Origin: JAMQKA01 sp031569985
GTDB lineage: Bacteria; Bacteroidota; Rhodothermia; Balneolales; Balneolaceae
Assembly (NCBI RefSeq): GCF_031569985.1
Contig: NZ_JAMQKA010000019.1
Location: 36,879 to 100,878, forward strand
Reading direction: 5' to 3'
Length of the DNA stretch: 64,000 nt
Program-made: the position numbers and the translations under genes
Notes under the pieces: generated by a model
Databases searched by the model: none
The model's input: only the letters and a program-made list of their open reading frames with translations
What the model was told of the DNA's origin: nothing
In this document: in pieces, positions 51,242 through 61,418 of the stretch
Numbering within the stretch: position 1 is the stretch's first letter
Layout of the letters: each line of letters opens with the position of its first letter

Positions 51242-54200
51242 ATGAAATACATTTTATCTTCACTACCTATCCTTTTGGCATTTTTTATTCCCAGTAAATG
51301 CATTTCCCAAACCTTGTTGATCGATGAAAACTTCAGTGATGGTGATTTGACCAGTTCACCGGTTTGGAATGGAGATACGGGGAGTTTTACCATTACTGAC
51401 ATAAGTGGCAATAACACCCTTCAGCTTAATGCCGGGGATTCCGGCACTACCTATTTGGGGACCCCCTCATCCGCTGCTTATGGCACATGGAGCTTCTTCC
51501 TCCGCTTTGACTTTTCTCTTTCCGGTTCAAATAACATTACCGTGTTTCTCACGAGTGACAAGCCTGATCTTTCCGGGGAGGTGACCGGGTACGCACTAGT
51601 GGCAGGGGAGTCGGGCAGCGACGACATTTTCAAGGTCGTGCGATATGACGACGGCACCGAAGCAGAAACAGTTATTACGGGCACGACCAATGTAAGCAGT
51701 GGTGGTGAGTACCAAGTCACCGTTAATCGCAATTCCGATGGCAAGTGGACACTATCGGTGGCGGAAGGATACGAATCGATTCCCAAGCAAGAAGCAACAG
51801 GCGTTGATAATACCCATACCTCATCATCCTATTTTGGATTCAAACCCGAATATACCTCCACACGTGCCGACAAGTTTTTCTTTGATGACATAAGCATCAG
51901 CAAAGCGCCGATTGAACTCTCCACGATTGAGGTGATTACCAACAAGGAACTACGGGTCTCTTTTACTGGCGATTTAGATCCCACCACAGTACAAAGCTCC
52001 GATATGTCGATAAATAACAATATCGGAAGCCCAAACAGTATTTCAGTGCAAAATAACGCTGTCACTTTGAAATACAGTTCTGCGATTCCAAGTGGGGACT
52101 ATACGCTTAGTGTACGTGAGGTAAGTGATCGATCTGGCACAAACTTACAGGAGAATTCTACAATCAGCTTCTCCCTTTTCGATCAATATGTAAACGGCGA
52201 CATCGTGATCAATGAATTTATGTACGACCACCCGATCGGCCTTGCCGAATATGTAGAATTAAAAAACACAAGTGGCAAGCGGTTTAACCTGACAGGCTGG
52301 CAACTGGGCGATGCTAATACTCCAGCCACTATAGGTAGCGATACGCTGATCCTGAATGCAGGTGAAAAGATAGTAATTTCGCCTGATACTTCGGCACTCT
52401 TGAACACATTTGGGGATCTAAATTATGTTGAGATGAGCAGCTTCCCCACACTTAATAACAGCTCCGGTGATGCAATACGGATATACAAGACCGACGATGC
52501 GCTTGTTGATTCACTCTTTTATCAACCCGGCTGGGGTGGAGAAAACGTTGCCCTGGAACGACGTTCACCGACCGTATCCTCCACCTATCCAGAAAACTGG
52601 GGCAACTCTCCCAGTCCTTCCGGCGGAACACCCGGCCGGGAAAATAAAATTTCCGGTGATACTACCCCACCTTCCATTTCAGACTATGAGATTATCGACA
52701 GCCAGACGCTGTGGGTAATATTTAATGAACGTATAAAGATTAGGTCAGCCACCAATCCTGATCACTTTTCGCTTAATGGAATTCCGATTAGCAGTGTAAA
52801 AATTTCTGAGCCGGACACAGCAAAACTCATCCTCGATTCCAGATTAAATAATGCTAGCGATTATATCCTCAAAATCCACAATGTGGAGGATATTTTTGGG
52901 AATACAATAGCCTCCGATAAGATAGACTTTACCTACTACGAGATATCAGAGCCCGATTCAGGAGATATTTTCATCAATGAGTTTATGGCGGATCCGCCGG
53001 ATGGTTTTACCGAATATATTGAACTATATAATCCAACGGAAAAATCCCTGAACCTGCAAAACTGGACACTCAATGATAATACCGGCACTCGTGAAAAAAT
53101 AACTTATTCACAATATGTACTGCCTCCTGACTCATTTGTTGTTATCGCTCCTGACAGCAGTCTAATCGATTCTGATAATGATTTCAGCTTAGTAGTTATG
53201 GGTAATAATTTCCCGTCGCTTAATAATGGGGGAGATGACATTGTTATTCGGGATGCCAACGGCGTACTCCTGGATTCCCTGCAATACTCTTCCTTCTGGG
53301 GTAGTGGTGAAGTCGCACTGGAACGACGCTCGACCTCACTTCCGGGTATGTATTCTGAAAACTGGGGGAATGCTCCAAACGAACTTGGTACGCCGGGCCA
53401 GCCAAACGAGATTTCTACAGATAAGATGCCACCGAAACTGGATTCATATGAAATCTTATCCCAATCTCTGCTTCAACTGGTTTTCGACGAACGAATCACC
53501 TCCCCTTCGGCAACTGCTCTGGAAAATTATGAGCTTTCGAATAGCCTTTCGATCTCATCAGTCGATTTCAATGCACCAGATACCGTCAGGCTCTATCTTC
53601 GGCCGACATTAGAAAACGCAGAACGTTACCGAGTGACCTACCACGGCCTCGAGGATCTATTCGGGAATACCAGTGATCCACAAAATATCAATTTCACCTA
53701 TTACAGTATTTCTAAAGCCGACTCCGGGGACGTTTTCATCAATGAATTTGCCTTTGACCCCTCAGAAGGGATGACCGAATTTGTGGAGCTGCATAATCCT
53801 ACCCAAAAATCGTTCGATCTTCAGGGATGGACGTTCAACGACAACACAGGGCGTCCAAAGATTTTGACTCAATCCCAATTCATCATTCCGCCCGACTCCT
53901 TTGCCGTCATCGCACCCGACAGCACACTGCTTACATCATTCCCGGATCTAAATCTGCTCACCATCGGTAGCCGTTTTTCTTCGCTCAATAACAGCGGTGA
54001 CGAGATTGTAATACACAGCTCGGATGGTCAACTCATTGACTCCCTTGAATATACTGCCGACTGGAGTGGTGAAGGGAGCTCTCTGGAACGCAGATCAACT
54101 TCGGTGTCAGCCAAATTTCAAGCCAACTGGGCTAAAGCGCCGAGTCAGCCCACTCCCGGCTCAGCCAATGCTATTGGTCCGGACAAGACACCACCCGAAG

Positions 54201-56131
54201 TCGTTACCCTGGAGATACTGGATTCATCGAGAATAAAAATAATATTCTCAGAAATGATAAACCGCTATAGTGCCACAAATGAAGCCAACTTTTCTATTAC
54301 TCCTTCGGTAGATATTCAGCTTATTTCGGCGGTCCAGGACACCATAACGCTGTATTTGACAGAGAGTCTGCAGTCAGGTACCAACTATCAAATTACCATC
54401 AAAAATCTGGAGGATATTTTTGGTAACCGTATGGGACCGGTTTCCATATCCAGGGAATACCTGAAATATTCGAAAGTCCGGCCCGGGGATATTATCATTA
54501 ACGAAATTCTGTATCAACGCTCCAGTTCAACCGGTCCGGAGTTTGTAGAACTGTTTAACCGCAGCTCCAAAAATTTTGACCTGTCTGGATGGAGATTTGG
54601 TGACGCTACCGAGCTCATTGACATACCCGGAGACATTGATCTTAAATCAGGTAGTTATATTTTGCTTACTGGTAACGAGAAGCTGGCTTCAAAGAAATCC
54701 AACGGATACTTTATTCCTTCTTTTCCCTCCCTGAATGATGATGAAGATGCTGTTTATGTTAAGTCTGGATCACGAATTACCGTAGACTCCCTTCATTATT
54801 CCGAACACTGGGGCGGCAGCGATGGCATCTCAATAGAACGGAAAGATCCGGATGCGGCATCCAATGACGGCTCCAACTGGACAAGTAGTAATTCAGATAG
54901 TGGAGTTAGTGCGGGATCAAAAAATCACAGCTTCAGTCCTGACGAAACGCCGCCTGGTGTCATCTTTTCTACGCGACACCTTGATGGACTGCTCGAGGTT
55001 CGCTTCAATGAATTTATTCAACTAACGCAAGATCTTTCTTTTTCAATGGATGGGGCTAAGCTGAAAATTGCAGGATTTGATACAACCCAGGCGAACAAAA
55101 TTTTATTGCAGCCCCCGTCCACGAAATCTAAAAAGGAAAAATCCATAACTATCGCTATCCAAAACCTGACGGATGTCAAAGGTAACACAACCTCCTCTGC
55201 TTCAATCCCTGTAGCTCAACCTGTAAAACCAGGAGACGTGGTAATCAATGAAATTATGTACAATCCGCTAAGTAAGTCAGATGACAATCAGCCCGATCAA
55301 AGCGAATATATCGAACTCCGTAATACCAGCGACCGTGCCATCTCACTGGAAGGTTTTCAGCTGCATGACGCCCCGGATGAACACGGGGAGACAAGAACCC
55401 TGGTTCCTGTAAACTCGACTTCCAAATTTTTGCCTGCCGGCGGTCACCTGCTGGTGTATGCAGAGGATGAAACTGCTGAATTTGTGAACAGTAAAGTAGC
55501 TACTTTTTTTGAACTAAATGATTTGAATTCAACACGCACCGTGCGAATTAATCGCGGCACGTTGAGCCTCGCCTCTGAAAATGATGCGATCTACCTGGCC
55601 GACAGCACCGGAGTCACTATCGATTCCGTTTATTACAGCCGGGGCTGGCATAATCCAAATATTATGGATACTAAAGGGATAGCGTTGGAGCGAATTAATC
55701 CAAACGGACCGAGTGGAGATGCCTCAAACTGGAGTTCCAGCACGGCTGAAAAAGGCGGAACACCCGGCAGGAAAAATTCGATTTTCCAAACACCTGCGAA
55801 CAGACCCCAAGAGATCGGAATAAGCTTTGATCCCAACCCGTTTTCACCTGATGGAGATGGATATGAAGACAACCTTTTTATTAACTACAAACTGGACCAG
55901 CCCGATTACCTGCTGAAAGTCCGCATTTTTGATCGCTATGGCCGATTGATCCGTAAATTGGCCGATGGTAAACAAGCTGGATATGAAGGTTCCCTGCAGT
56001 GGGATGGCAAAACCGATGAGGGCAACAGGAATAGAATTGGAATCTATATCATCCTTTTCGAAGCTTACAACAGTACAAATGGTAGTGATCGTACGTTCAA
56101 GGAAATAGTTGTTTTAGCTCGACAAATGTGA
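51242..56131 (+). CDS. Secreted multi-lamin-tail-domain surface protein with FlgD-like C-terminal domain
   Basis: This 1629-residue exported protein has a signal peptide (MKYILSSLPILLAFFIPSKC, to about residue 22). A LamG/jellyroll-like region spans residues 25-215. Then five lamin-tail domains, each opening G-D-I/V-x-I-N-E-F/I (GDIVINEFMYD, GDIFINEFMAD, GDVFINEFAFD, GDIIINEILYQ, GDVVINEIMYN) and ending ALERRS...NWG....GTPG, alternate with Ig-like Big_5 domains (TPPSISDYEIIDSQTLWVIF, then INPDHFSLNG-like turns). The C-terminal FSPDGDGYEDN and WDGKTDEGNRNRIGIYIILF are a FlgD-like Ig domain of the kind used as a secretion/anchoring tail in Bacteroidota and relatives. The frame opens 41 codons earlier, but the ATG at 51242 follows AGGAG and starts a signal peptide. 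It is probably surface-anchored, for adhesion or nucleic-acid or glycan binding. Confidence 0.85.
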   Translation: MKYILSSLPILLAFFIPSKCISQTLLIDENFSDGDLTSSPVWNGDTGSFTITDISGNNTLQLNAGDSGTTYLGTPSSAAYGTWSFFLRFDFSLSGSNNITVFLTSDKPDLSGEVTGYALVAGESGSDDIFKVVRYDDGTEAETVITGTTNVSSGGEYQVTVNRNSDGKWTLSVAEGYESIPKQEATGVDNTHTSSSYFGFKPEYTSTRADKFFFDDISISKAPIELSTIEVITNKELRVSFTGDLDPTTVQSSDMSINNNIGSPNSISVQNNAVTLKYSSAIPSGDYTLSVREVSDRSGTNLQENSTISFSLFDQYVNGDIVINEFMYDHPIGLAEYVELKNTSGKRFNLTGWQLGDANTPATIGSDTLILNAGEKIVISPDTSALLNTFGDLNYVEMSSFPTLNNSSGDAIRIYKTDDALVDSLFYQPGWGGENVALERRSPTVSSTYPENWGNSPSPSGGTPGRENKISGDTTPPSISDYEIIDSQTLWVIFNERIKIRSATNPDHFSLNGIPISSVKISEPDTAKLILDSRLNNASDYILKIHNVEDIFGNTIASDKIDFTYYEISEPDSGDIFINEFMADPPDGFTEYIELYNPTEKSLNLQNWTLNDNTGTREKITYSQYVLPPDSFVVIAPDSSLIDSDNDFSLVVMGNNFPSLNNGGDDIVIRDANGVLLDSLQYSSFWGSGEVALERRSTSLPGMYSENWGNAPNELGTPGQPNEISTDKMPPKLDSYEILSQSLLQLVFDERITSPSATALENYELSNSLSISSVDFNAPDTVRLYLRPTLENAERYRVTYHGLEDLFGNTSDPQNINFTYYSISKADSGDVFINEFAFDPSEGMTEFVELHNPTQKSFDLQGWTFNDNTGRPKILTQSQFIIPPDSFAVIAPDSTLLTSFPDLNLLTIGSRFSSLNNSGDEIVIHSSDGQLIDSLEYTADWSGEGSSLERRSTSVSAKFQANWAKAPSQPTPGSANAIGPDKTPPEVVTLEILDSSRIKIIFSEMINRYSATNEANFSITPSVDIQLISAVQDTITLYLTESLQSGTNYQITIKNLEDIFGNRMGPVSISREYLKYSKVRPGDIIINEILYQRSSSTGPEFVELFNRSSKNFDLSGWRFGDATELIDIPGDIDLKSGSYILLTGNEKLASKKSNGYFIPSFPSLNDDEDAVYVKSGSRITVDSLHYSEHWGGSDGISIERKDPDAASNDGSNWTSSNSDSGVSAGSKNHSFSPDETPPGVIFSTRHLDGLLEVRFNEFIQLTQDLSFSMDGAKLKIAGFDTTQANKILLQPPSTKSKKEKSITIAIQNLTDVKGNTTSSASIPVAQPVKPGDVVINEIMYNPLSKSDDNQPDQSEYIELRNTSDRAISLEGFQLHDAPDEHGETRTLVPVNSTSKFLPAGGHLLVYAEDETAEFVNSKVATFFELNDLNSTRTVRINRGTLSLASENDAIYLADSTGVTIDSVYYSRGWHNPNIMDTKGIALERINPNGPSGDASNWSSSTAEKGGTPGRKNSIFQTPANRPQEIGISFDPNPFSPDGDGYEDNLFINYKLDQPDYLLKVRIFDRYGRLIRKLADGKQAGYEGSLQWDGKTDEGNRNRIGIYIILFEAYNSTNGSDRTFKEIVVLARQM

Positions 56132-56137
56132 AATAAT

Positions 56138-56177
56138 ATCTGCGATAATCCGCTGAATCCAAGTCATCCGTGTTCTA
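56138..56177. repeat. Half-copy of the AACGCGGAT palindrome family
   Basis: Bases from ATCTGCGATAATCCGCTGAA to TGTTCTA match, in sense, one arm of the element at 11662-11752; the complementary arm is missing. It lies between the lamin-tail gene and murI. Confidence 0.6.
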
Positions 56178-56250
56178 TTATTCCCTTGTTCAATAACCCT
56201 TTGTTCAATACTTTGCCCTGTCTCAGAATTATAGTTTCAAAACGATCTGC

Positions 56251-57057
56251 ATGAGTAAAAAATCGGCTCCCATCGGCATTTTTGATTCCGGCATTGGCGG
56301 ACTAACCGTAGTTAAAGCGGTGCGTGAAGCCCTTCCCCATGAAAATATCATCTATTTTGGTGACACAGCCCGGGTACCATATGGCATAAAATCAGAAGAA
56401 ACGGTGCGTAATTATGCACTCCAGATCACCAATTTTTTGCTGGAACGTAATGTAAAGATGATCCTCATCGCCTGTAATACGGTTTCAGCATCGGCAAAAA
56501 AAGAGGTGCAAAAAGCGGCCGGCGACATACCGGTGCTGGATGTAATCACTGCCGGGACCCGTGCAGCCATGAAACACAAACATATCCACATCGGCGTGAT
56601 AGGTACGCTGGCAACTGTTGGGTCCGGTGCCTATGAAACGGCCATCCGGGAGTATAACGGCAGCATCACCATTACGTCAGCGGCCTGCCCCCTGCTGGTG
56701 CCGTTGGCCGAGGAGGGGTGGATTGACAACGACATTGCCAAACAGACGCTTCAAACCTACCTGCAAAAATTTGAGGGCAGCGATATCGACAGCCTGATTT
56801 TGGGTTGCACACATTATCCCCTGTTCAAGGAGACGATCAAAAAGGTGCTGCATGATCCCAAAATTGAGATTGTGGACTCTGCTTTGTCAATAGCTGAAAT
56901 GGCAAAGAAAGAACTTGATAAACTGGATTTGCTTAATGATGAAGCGGCAGGGCGCTTCGAGTGCTACGTTAGTGATCGGCCGCAACGTTTTCATGAGCTG
57001 GCTGAGCGGTTTCTGGGCCATCGCATTGAGGATGTTGAAATTGTGGCGCTCCCTTAA
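56251..57057 (+). CDS. murI: Glutamate racemase
   Basis: This 268-residue cofactor-independent racemase makes D-glutamate for peptidoglycan. It has IGIFDSGIGGLTVVKAV (with the catalytic-site aspartate), YFGDTARVPYGIKS, and the two catalytic cysteines C75 in LIACNTVSA and C186 in LGCTHYPLF. Length matches the family. Start at ATG 56251. It follows the lamin-tail gene after a 119-base gap holding a half repeat and has no clear terminator. Confidence 0.95.
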   Translation: MSKKSAPIGIFDSGIGGLTVVKAVREALPHENIIYFGDTARVPYGIKSEETVRNYALQITNFLLERNVKMILIACNTVSASAKKEVQKAAGDIPVLDVITAGTRAAMKHKHIHIGVIGTLATVGSGAYETAIREYNGSITITSAACPLLVPLAEEGWIDNDIAKQTLQTYLQKFEGSDIDSLILGCTHYPLFKETIKKVLHDPKIEIVDSALSIAEMAKKELDKLDLLNDEAAGRFECYVSDRPQRFHELAERFLGHRIEDVEIVALP

Positions 57058-57259
57058 ATAGAACTACCTTTCAAAGATATTATGAGTATTATCTTCTCGT
57101 ATACATATGCCTCTCCAGATATTGTTCTCTCTTTGCTACTTAAACCCAAATCGCTTTTCAATGCTGAGAGATTCTATACAATTCGCTGCAAGGATTTTCT
57201 GGACTTGGGGTCAGCTGTATTGCCCGAATAGTCTAATTGATAATCAGTATTTCAATAAA

Positions 57260-58441
57260 TCAATCAATATTTTCAAAAATTCCTGCGGCTCCCATTCCTC
57301 CGCCTACACACATCGTAACCATGCCGTAGCGGGACCCGCGCCGCTTCATTTCGTGCAATATCTGTGTGCTAAGTTTAGCGCCCGTACAGCCCAGAGGGTG
57401 TCCCATGGCAATGGCACCACCGTTGACGTTTACAATTTCGGGATCCAGGTCTAACTCTCTTATTACGGCTAGTGACTGCGACGCAAACGCCTCATTAAGC
57501 TCAATCAGGTCGATATCATTTTTATTCAGACCGGTTTGCTTCAGCACTTTTGGGATCGCCTCTACCGGCCCGATGCCCATAATCTCAGGTGGGACGCCGG
57601 CGACAGCAAAGCCAACAAATCGTGCCATCGGTTTCAGCTCCAGTTCTTCGGCTTTTTCCCGGCTCATCACGATTACCCCAGCAGCCGCATCATTCATCTG
57701 GGACGAGTTTCCCGCCGTCACCGTTCCTCCCTGCTTGAATACCGGCTTTAATTTCGCCAGAATTTCTTCCGAGGTATCTTTGCGCGGTCCCTCATCGACC
57801 TCGAACCGGAAACTATTTTCCTGCATCTCTCCATCAGCCGTGACCATTTTTTCGGTCACTTCAACAGGCACAATCTGTCCTTTAAAACGGTTTTCATCCC
57901 ACGCTTCCACAGCACGCTTATGGCTTCGGTAAGCAAAAGCATCTTGGTCCTCACGACTGATACCATATTTCTCTGCTACATTCTCTGCCGTAAGTCCCAT
58001 GCTAATGTAGACTTCCGGGTAATTTTCCACCAACTCAGGATTCGGGCGCAGGGTGTTCCCCCCCATCGGTACCATCGACATTGTCTCCACACCGCCTGCT
58101 ATGATCGCATCCGCATTGCCCGCCATAATTCGTTCGGCAGCCTGGGCAATGGTTTGGAGCCCTGAAGAGCAAAACCGGTTGACCGTTGCAGCTGGCACGG
58201 ACGGTGGAAGTCCTCCCAGCAGCGAACACTGTCGTGCCACATTCATTCCCTGTGAGGCCTCTGGGAAAGCGCATCCCATAATGACGTCATCAACCATTTT
58301 GGGTTTGAGGGACGGAGCCCGCTGCAAAAGCGACTTTATAACTTCGCCTCCCAGCGTATCGGGATAAGTGAAGCGCAGTGATCCCTTATTGGCTTTTCCA
58401 GTAGGAGTTCGTGCGGCGGCAACAATTACAACATCTTTCAT
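57260..58441 (-). CDS. fadA: Acetyl-CoA acyltransferase (thiolase)
   Basis: This 393-residue thiolase performs the last step of beta-oxidation. It opens DVVIVAAARTPTGKANKGSL. The nucleophile C91 is in NRFCSSGLQT, H348 in GGAIAMGHPLGCTGAKL, and the second catalytic cysteine C378 in MCVGGGMGAAGIF. It pairs with the FadN-type enzyme encoded on the same strand upstream; the two probably form the trifunctional complex. A small four-helix-bundle gene lies between them, so co-transcription is interrupted by about 530 bases in all. Confidence 0.94.
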   Translation of the reverse strand: MKDVVIVAAARTPTGKANKGSLRFTYPDTLGGEVIKSLLQRAPSLKPKMVDDVIMGCAFPEASQGMNVARQCSLLGGLPPSVPAATVNRFCSSGLQTIAQAAERIMAGNADAIIAGGVETMSMVPMGGNTLRPNPELVENYPEVYISMGLTAENVAEKYGISREDQDAFAYRSHKRAVEAWDENRFKGQIVPVEVTEKMVTADGEMQENSFRFEVDEGPRKDTSEEILAKLKPVFKQGGTVTAGNSSQMNDAAAGVIVMSREKAEELELKPMARFVGFAVAGVPPEIMGIGPVEAIPKVLKQTGLNKNDIDLIELNEAFASQSLAVIRELDLDPEIVNVNGGAIAMGHPLGCTGAKLSTQILHEMKRRGSRYGMVTMCVGGGMGAAGIFENID

Positions 58442-58485
58442 GATTTAGAGAATTGGAATTTAATAGAAAGTAGAAGGTAGTAAGA

Positions 58486-58839
58486 TTAAGCTTCTAATGA
58501 GTTGATTAGGGCATATATTATTTTTTGGATCTCAATCAATGACTTTTTGAGCGTTAGAAATAACTCCTGATCGATATAACCTAGATTGTTCGAAATTGTT
58601 AACTGTGTTTCAAGTTCATAACAAGAACCTGTAGCGACATCTAAAAATTGTCGAAACTCTTTATGTGATCGTCTACCAGCACCTTCAGCAATATTCGAAC
58701 TTATTGAAATTGCACTTCCTCGTATTTGAGAAGTCAATCCATAATTTTCTGTTTTCGGAAAGTGATCAGTTGCCTGATAAATCTTTGTCGCCAATTCCAC
58801 AGCTTTTTGCCATACGTTCAAATCTCTAAAATTATTCAT
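58486..58839 (-). CDS. Four-helix-bundle protein (23S rRNA intervening-sequence protein type)
   Basis: This protein of about 117 residues begins MNNFRDLNVWQKAVELATKI and has QIRGSAISISSNIAEGAGR followed by the conserved FRQFLDVATGSCYELETQL, the hallmark of the S23/IVP-like four-helix bundle family. The first members were found inside 23S rRNA intervening sequences; most, as here, are at other sites. The function is unproven, possibly RNA or nucleotide handling. An ATG at 58860 adds seven residues (MQIRLLT), but the family normally starts at the chosen one. It splits the fad genes and is flanked by AGTA/TAGTA-type simple repeats (58452-58485 and 58930-58968), which suggests a later insertion. 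Confidence 0.8.
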   Translation of the reverse strand: MNNFRDLNVWQKAVELATKIYQATDHFPKTENYGLTSQIRGSAISISSNIAEGAGRRSHKEFRQFLDVATGSCYELETQLTISNNLGYIDQELFLTLKKSLIEIQKIIYALINSLEA

Positions 58840-58929
58840 AGTAAGTAATCTTATTTGCATTATTACTTACTAATTAGATCATCAATTCAGCAAATCCTTA
58901 CAAAATATCTCAAATCTTTTTTTACCTGA

Positions 58930-58968
58930 ATACTTCATACTATCTACTTTATACTTAATACTCTCTGT
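58930..58968. repeat. Simple-repeat flanks of the four-helix-bundle gene
   Basis: CTTCATACTATCTACTTTAT and following bases here are, in reverse complement, similar to ATTTAATAGAAAGTAGAAGG at about 58458-58477 on the other side of the gene. Both are degenerate runs of short TA-rich units. Confidence 0.45.
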
Positions 58969-58974
58969 GGATAA

Positions 58975-61344
58975 CTAATTCCTAAGCGGTTTTCCCTTCT
59001 TCAACATATGCTCAATGCGAGCATGAGTTCGTTCATCTTCGAGTAGTTCCATGAAAATTTCACGCTCCAACTTGAGAATATATTCCTCCTGTACCTCCTG
59101 TGGCTCACTCAGATCGCCCCCGCTCATCACCCACGCCAGCTTCTCGGCCACTACTTTGTCATAATCAGTGATAAAACCGGATTCATGCATGATATATAGC
59201 ATTAGTTTAAGGGCACTCAGACCTTCACGGCCCATTACTTTTATTTTTGGGCGGAATGGTGGTCGATAGCCATGGTCAGCCAGCGTCCGGGCCTCCTCCT
59301 TAGCCGCAGCCAGCAGCAGATCACGATTCATCACCACAGCATTGGATTCTTTCAGGTAGCCGTATTCCCTTGCCTTAGCCGCACTGGGAGAAACTTTGGC
59401 CATTCCCATCGTTTTGAAAACCTCTTTGATATAAGGAATGGGATCAGAACGGTCCTCTTCAGTCACGCGCTGCATAGCGCGCCGAAGCATCTCTTTGGTG
59501 CCCCCGCCAGCCGGAATTAAACCGACGCCCACCTCAACGAGTCCCCCGTAAAGTTCGTGATGCGCTACGACACTGTCAGCGTGGAGCACTAATTCCATAC
59601 CGCCCCCCAATGACCGTCCAAACGGGGCCACTACCACGGGGAATGGCTGGTATCGCAATCCCACAGCTGTTTCCTGGAAGCTTTTCGCCCCTTCTCGTAC
59701 TGCTTCCTTGTCCCCCTGCTGCCAGAGCTGCATCGCTTCCAAGAGGTTGGCCCCATAGGTAAAATTATCTCCATCGTGTCCAATGACGAGGGCTTCAAAA
59801 TCCTGTTTTACTTTATCGCACGATTCCGCCAGCGTTTCCATGAGCTCAAATCCAAGCGTGCACTGCTTGGTGCGGAATTCGAACAACGCTATGCCATCGC
59901 CCATGTCATAGAGACCCGCACTTTTGTTGCCAAAAACTTCCTTGTTTTCTGATTTTAGATGAGCAACCTGTAGTGCCCCTTCGGCCGGGGGATTCAACGG
60001 TTCCACTTTGCCTGTTGCCAAGTTATAGACAGTGCCCGCATCGTTGTCATAAAACTGTTCCCGCCCCGACTCCAGCAGCTCCAAAACAGATTCCGGCACT
60101 TCAAGCCCTTCTTCCTGCATCCGCTCCACGGACTCTCGAACCCCGATCGCGTCCCAGCGCTCGAAGGGCCCCAGCTCCCAGTTAAAACCCCATTTCATTG
60201 CGTTATCTATGGCTTCCAGGGAGTCCGTAATTTCCGGGATACGGTTAGCCGAATAGAGTAGCAGGTCACAGTGGATTTCCCATAGAAACTGTCCAACCTT
60301 ATCATCTTGGTTAACCAAAAACTTAAGACGCTCTCCCAGTGTTTTGAATTCCTTTTTGGCATGGGTTGTGCTTTCAAATTCCGGGTCGATCTGTGATTCA
60401 TATTCATGGGAATCCGGGTCAATCACTTTATATTCTTTGCCGGATTCGGTCTGCACCTTCTTGTAGAACCCTTCCCCTGCCTTGTTGCCATGTTTCCCTT
60501 CCCCCACCATCTTCTGGAATGATTCAGGCAACTGGAATACCTCACGCCGTTCATCGTCGGGGATGGCCGGGTAGAGATTATTAGCTACATGATGGATAAT
60601 GTCCAGTCCAGACATATCTGCAGTTCGAAATGTTGCTGCCTTTGAATAGCCGGTAAGCGTACCGGTCAGGAAGTCGATCTCCTCAGCGCGGAAGCTGCCA
60701 TCAAAAAACCATGGCATAATGCTGGCCATCGAAAAAATGCCGATGCGGTTGGCGATAAAATTGGGCGTATCTTTGCAATGCACCACCCCTTTTCCCAGCG
60801 TCTTTTCACAAAAGCGGCTCATAAAATCCACCACCTCACCAGAAGTATTTCCAGTGGGAATAACTTCCAGCAGCTTCATGTATCGCGGTGGATTAAAAAA
60901 GTGCGTACCCAGGAAATGCTTTTGAAACTCCTCTGAGCAGTCTTTACTGATTTCTCCTATTGGGAGCCCGGACGTATTGGAACTCACGATCGTGTTGCCC
61001 GAACGGGCCTGGTCCAGCCGGGCCATCATATCTTTCTTGACCTCCATCTTTTCGACGATAGCTTCACAAATCCAGTCAACTTTGCTCAGCTTGTCGAAAT
61101 CATCCTCAAAATTTCCCGGCGTTATATGCTCGGCATATTCCGGAAGAGCAAGAGGCGCGGGGTTCATGTCACCCAGTTTCTTTATACTCTCTTTAGCTAT
61201 TTGATCAGGATCACCATCTTCACTTTTCAGATCAAGAAGAAGTACTTCTAAACCCGCATTCACACAATGTGCGGCAATTTGGCTTCCCATGGTTCCTGAT
61301 CCCAACACGGCAACTTTCTGAATAGCAAATCTTTTGTGACTCAT
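58975..61344 (-). CDS. fadN: FadN-type 3-hydroxyacyl-CoA dehydrogenase/enoyl-CoA hydratase fusion
   Basis: This 789-residue bifunctional enzyme has the dehydrogenase half first: VAVLGSGTMGSQIAAHCVNA (NAD site), HFFNPPRYMKLLEVIPT with the catalytic histidine, and DTPNFIANRIGIF. The crotonase half follows from about residue 470, including VVVAPFGRSLGGGMELVLHA and GLVEVGVGLIPAGGGTKEML. That order is the reverse of E. coli FadB and equals Bacillus subtilis FadN, which has the same length. It oxidises enoyl- and hydroxyacyl-CoA for the thiolase downstream. The acyl-CoA ligase gene lies 74 bases upstream in the same direction, completing a compact beta-oxidation set without an acyl-CoA dehydrogenase. 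Confidence 0.93.
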   Translation of the reverse strand: MSHKRFAIQKVAVLGSGTMGSQIAAHCVNAGLEVLLLDLKSEDGDPDQIAKESIKKLGDMNPAPLALPEYAEHITPGNFEDDFDKLSKVDWICEAIVEKMEVKKDMMARLDQARSGNTIVSSNTSGLPIGEISKDCSEEFQKHFLGTHFFNPPRYMKLLEVIPTGNTSGEVVDFMSRFCEKTLGKGVVHCKDTPNFIANRIGIFSMASIMPWFFDGSFRAEEIDFLTGTLTGYSKAATFRTADMSGLDIIHHVANNLYPAIPDDERREVFQLPESFQKMVGEGKHGNKAGEGFYKKVQTESGKEYKVIDPDSHEYESQIDPEFESTTHAKKEFKTLGERLKFLVNQDDKVGQFLWEIHCDLLLYSANRIPEITDSLEAIDNAMKWGFNWELGPFERWDAIGVRESVERMQEEGLEVPESVLELLESGREQFYDNDAGTVYNLATGKVEPLNPPAEGALQVAHLKSENKEVFGNKSAGLYDMGDGIALFEFRTKQCTLGFELMETLAESCDKVKQDFEALVIGHDGDNFTYGANLLEAMQLWQQGDKEAVREGAKSFQETAVGLRYQPFPVVVAPFGRSLGGGMELVLHADSVVAHHELYGGLVEVGVGLIPAGGGTKEMLRRAMQRVTEEDRSDPIPYIKEVFKTMGMAKVSPSAAKAREYGYLKESNAVVMNRDLLLAAAKEEARTLADHGYRPPFRPKIKVMGREGLSALKLMLYIMHESGFITDYDKVVAEKLAWVMSGGDLSEPQEVQEEYILKLEREIFMELLEDERTHARIEHMLKKGKPLRN

Positions 61345-61418
61345 AGATCTTTATTTCCTTTTGGGTAATAGGTGACTTGTGAATAGTGGGAATCGATTGA
61401 CAATTCTGATAAACCTCA

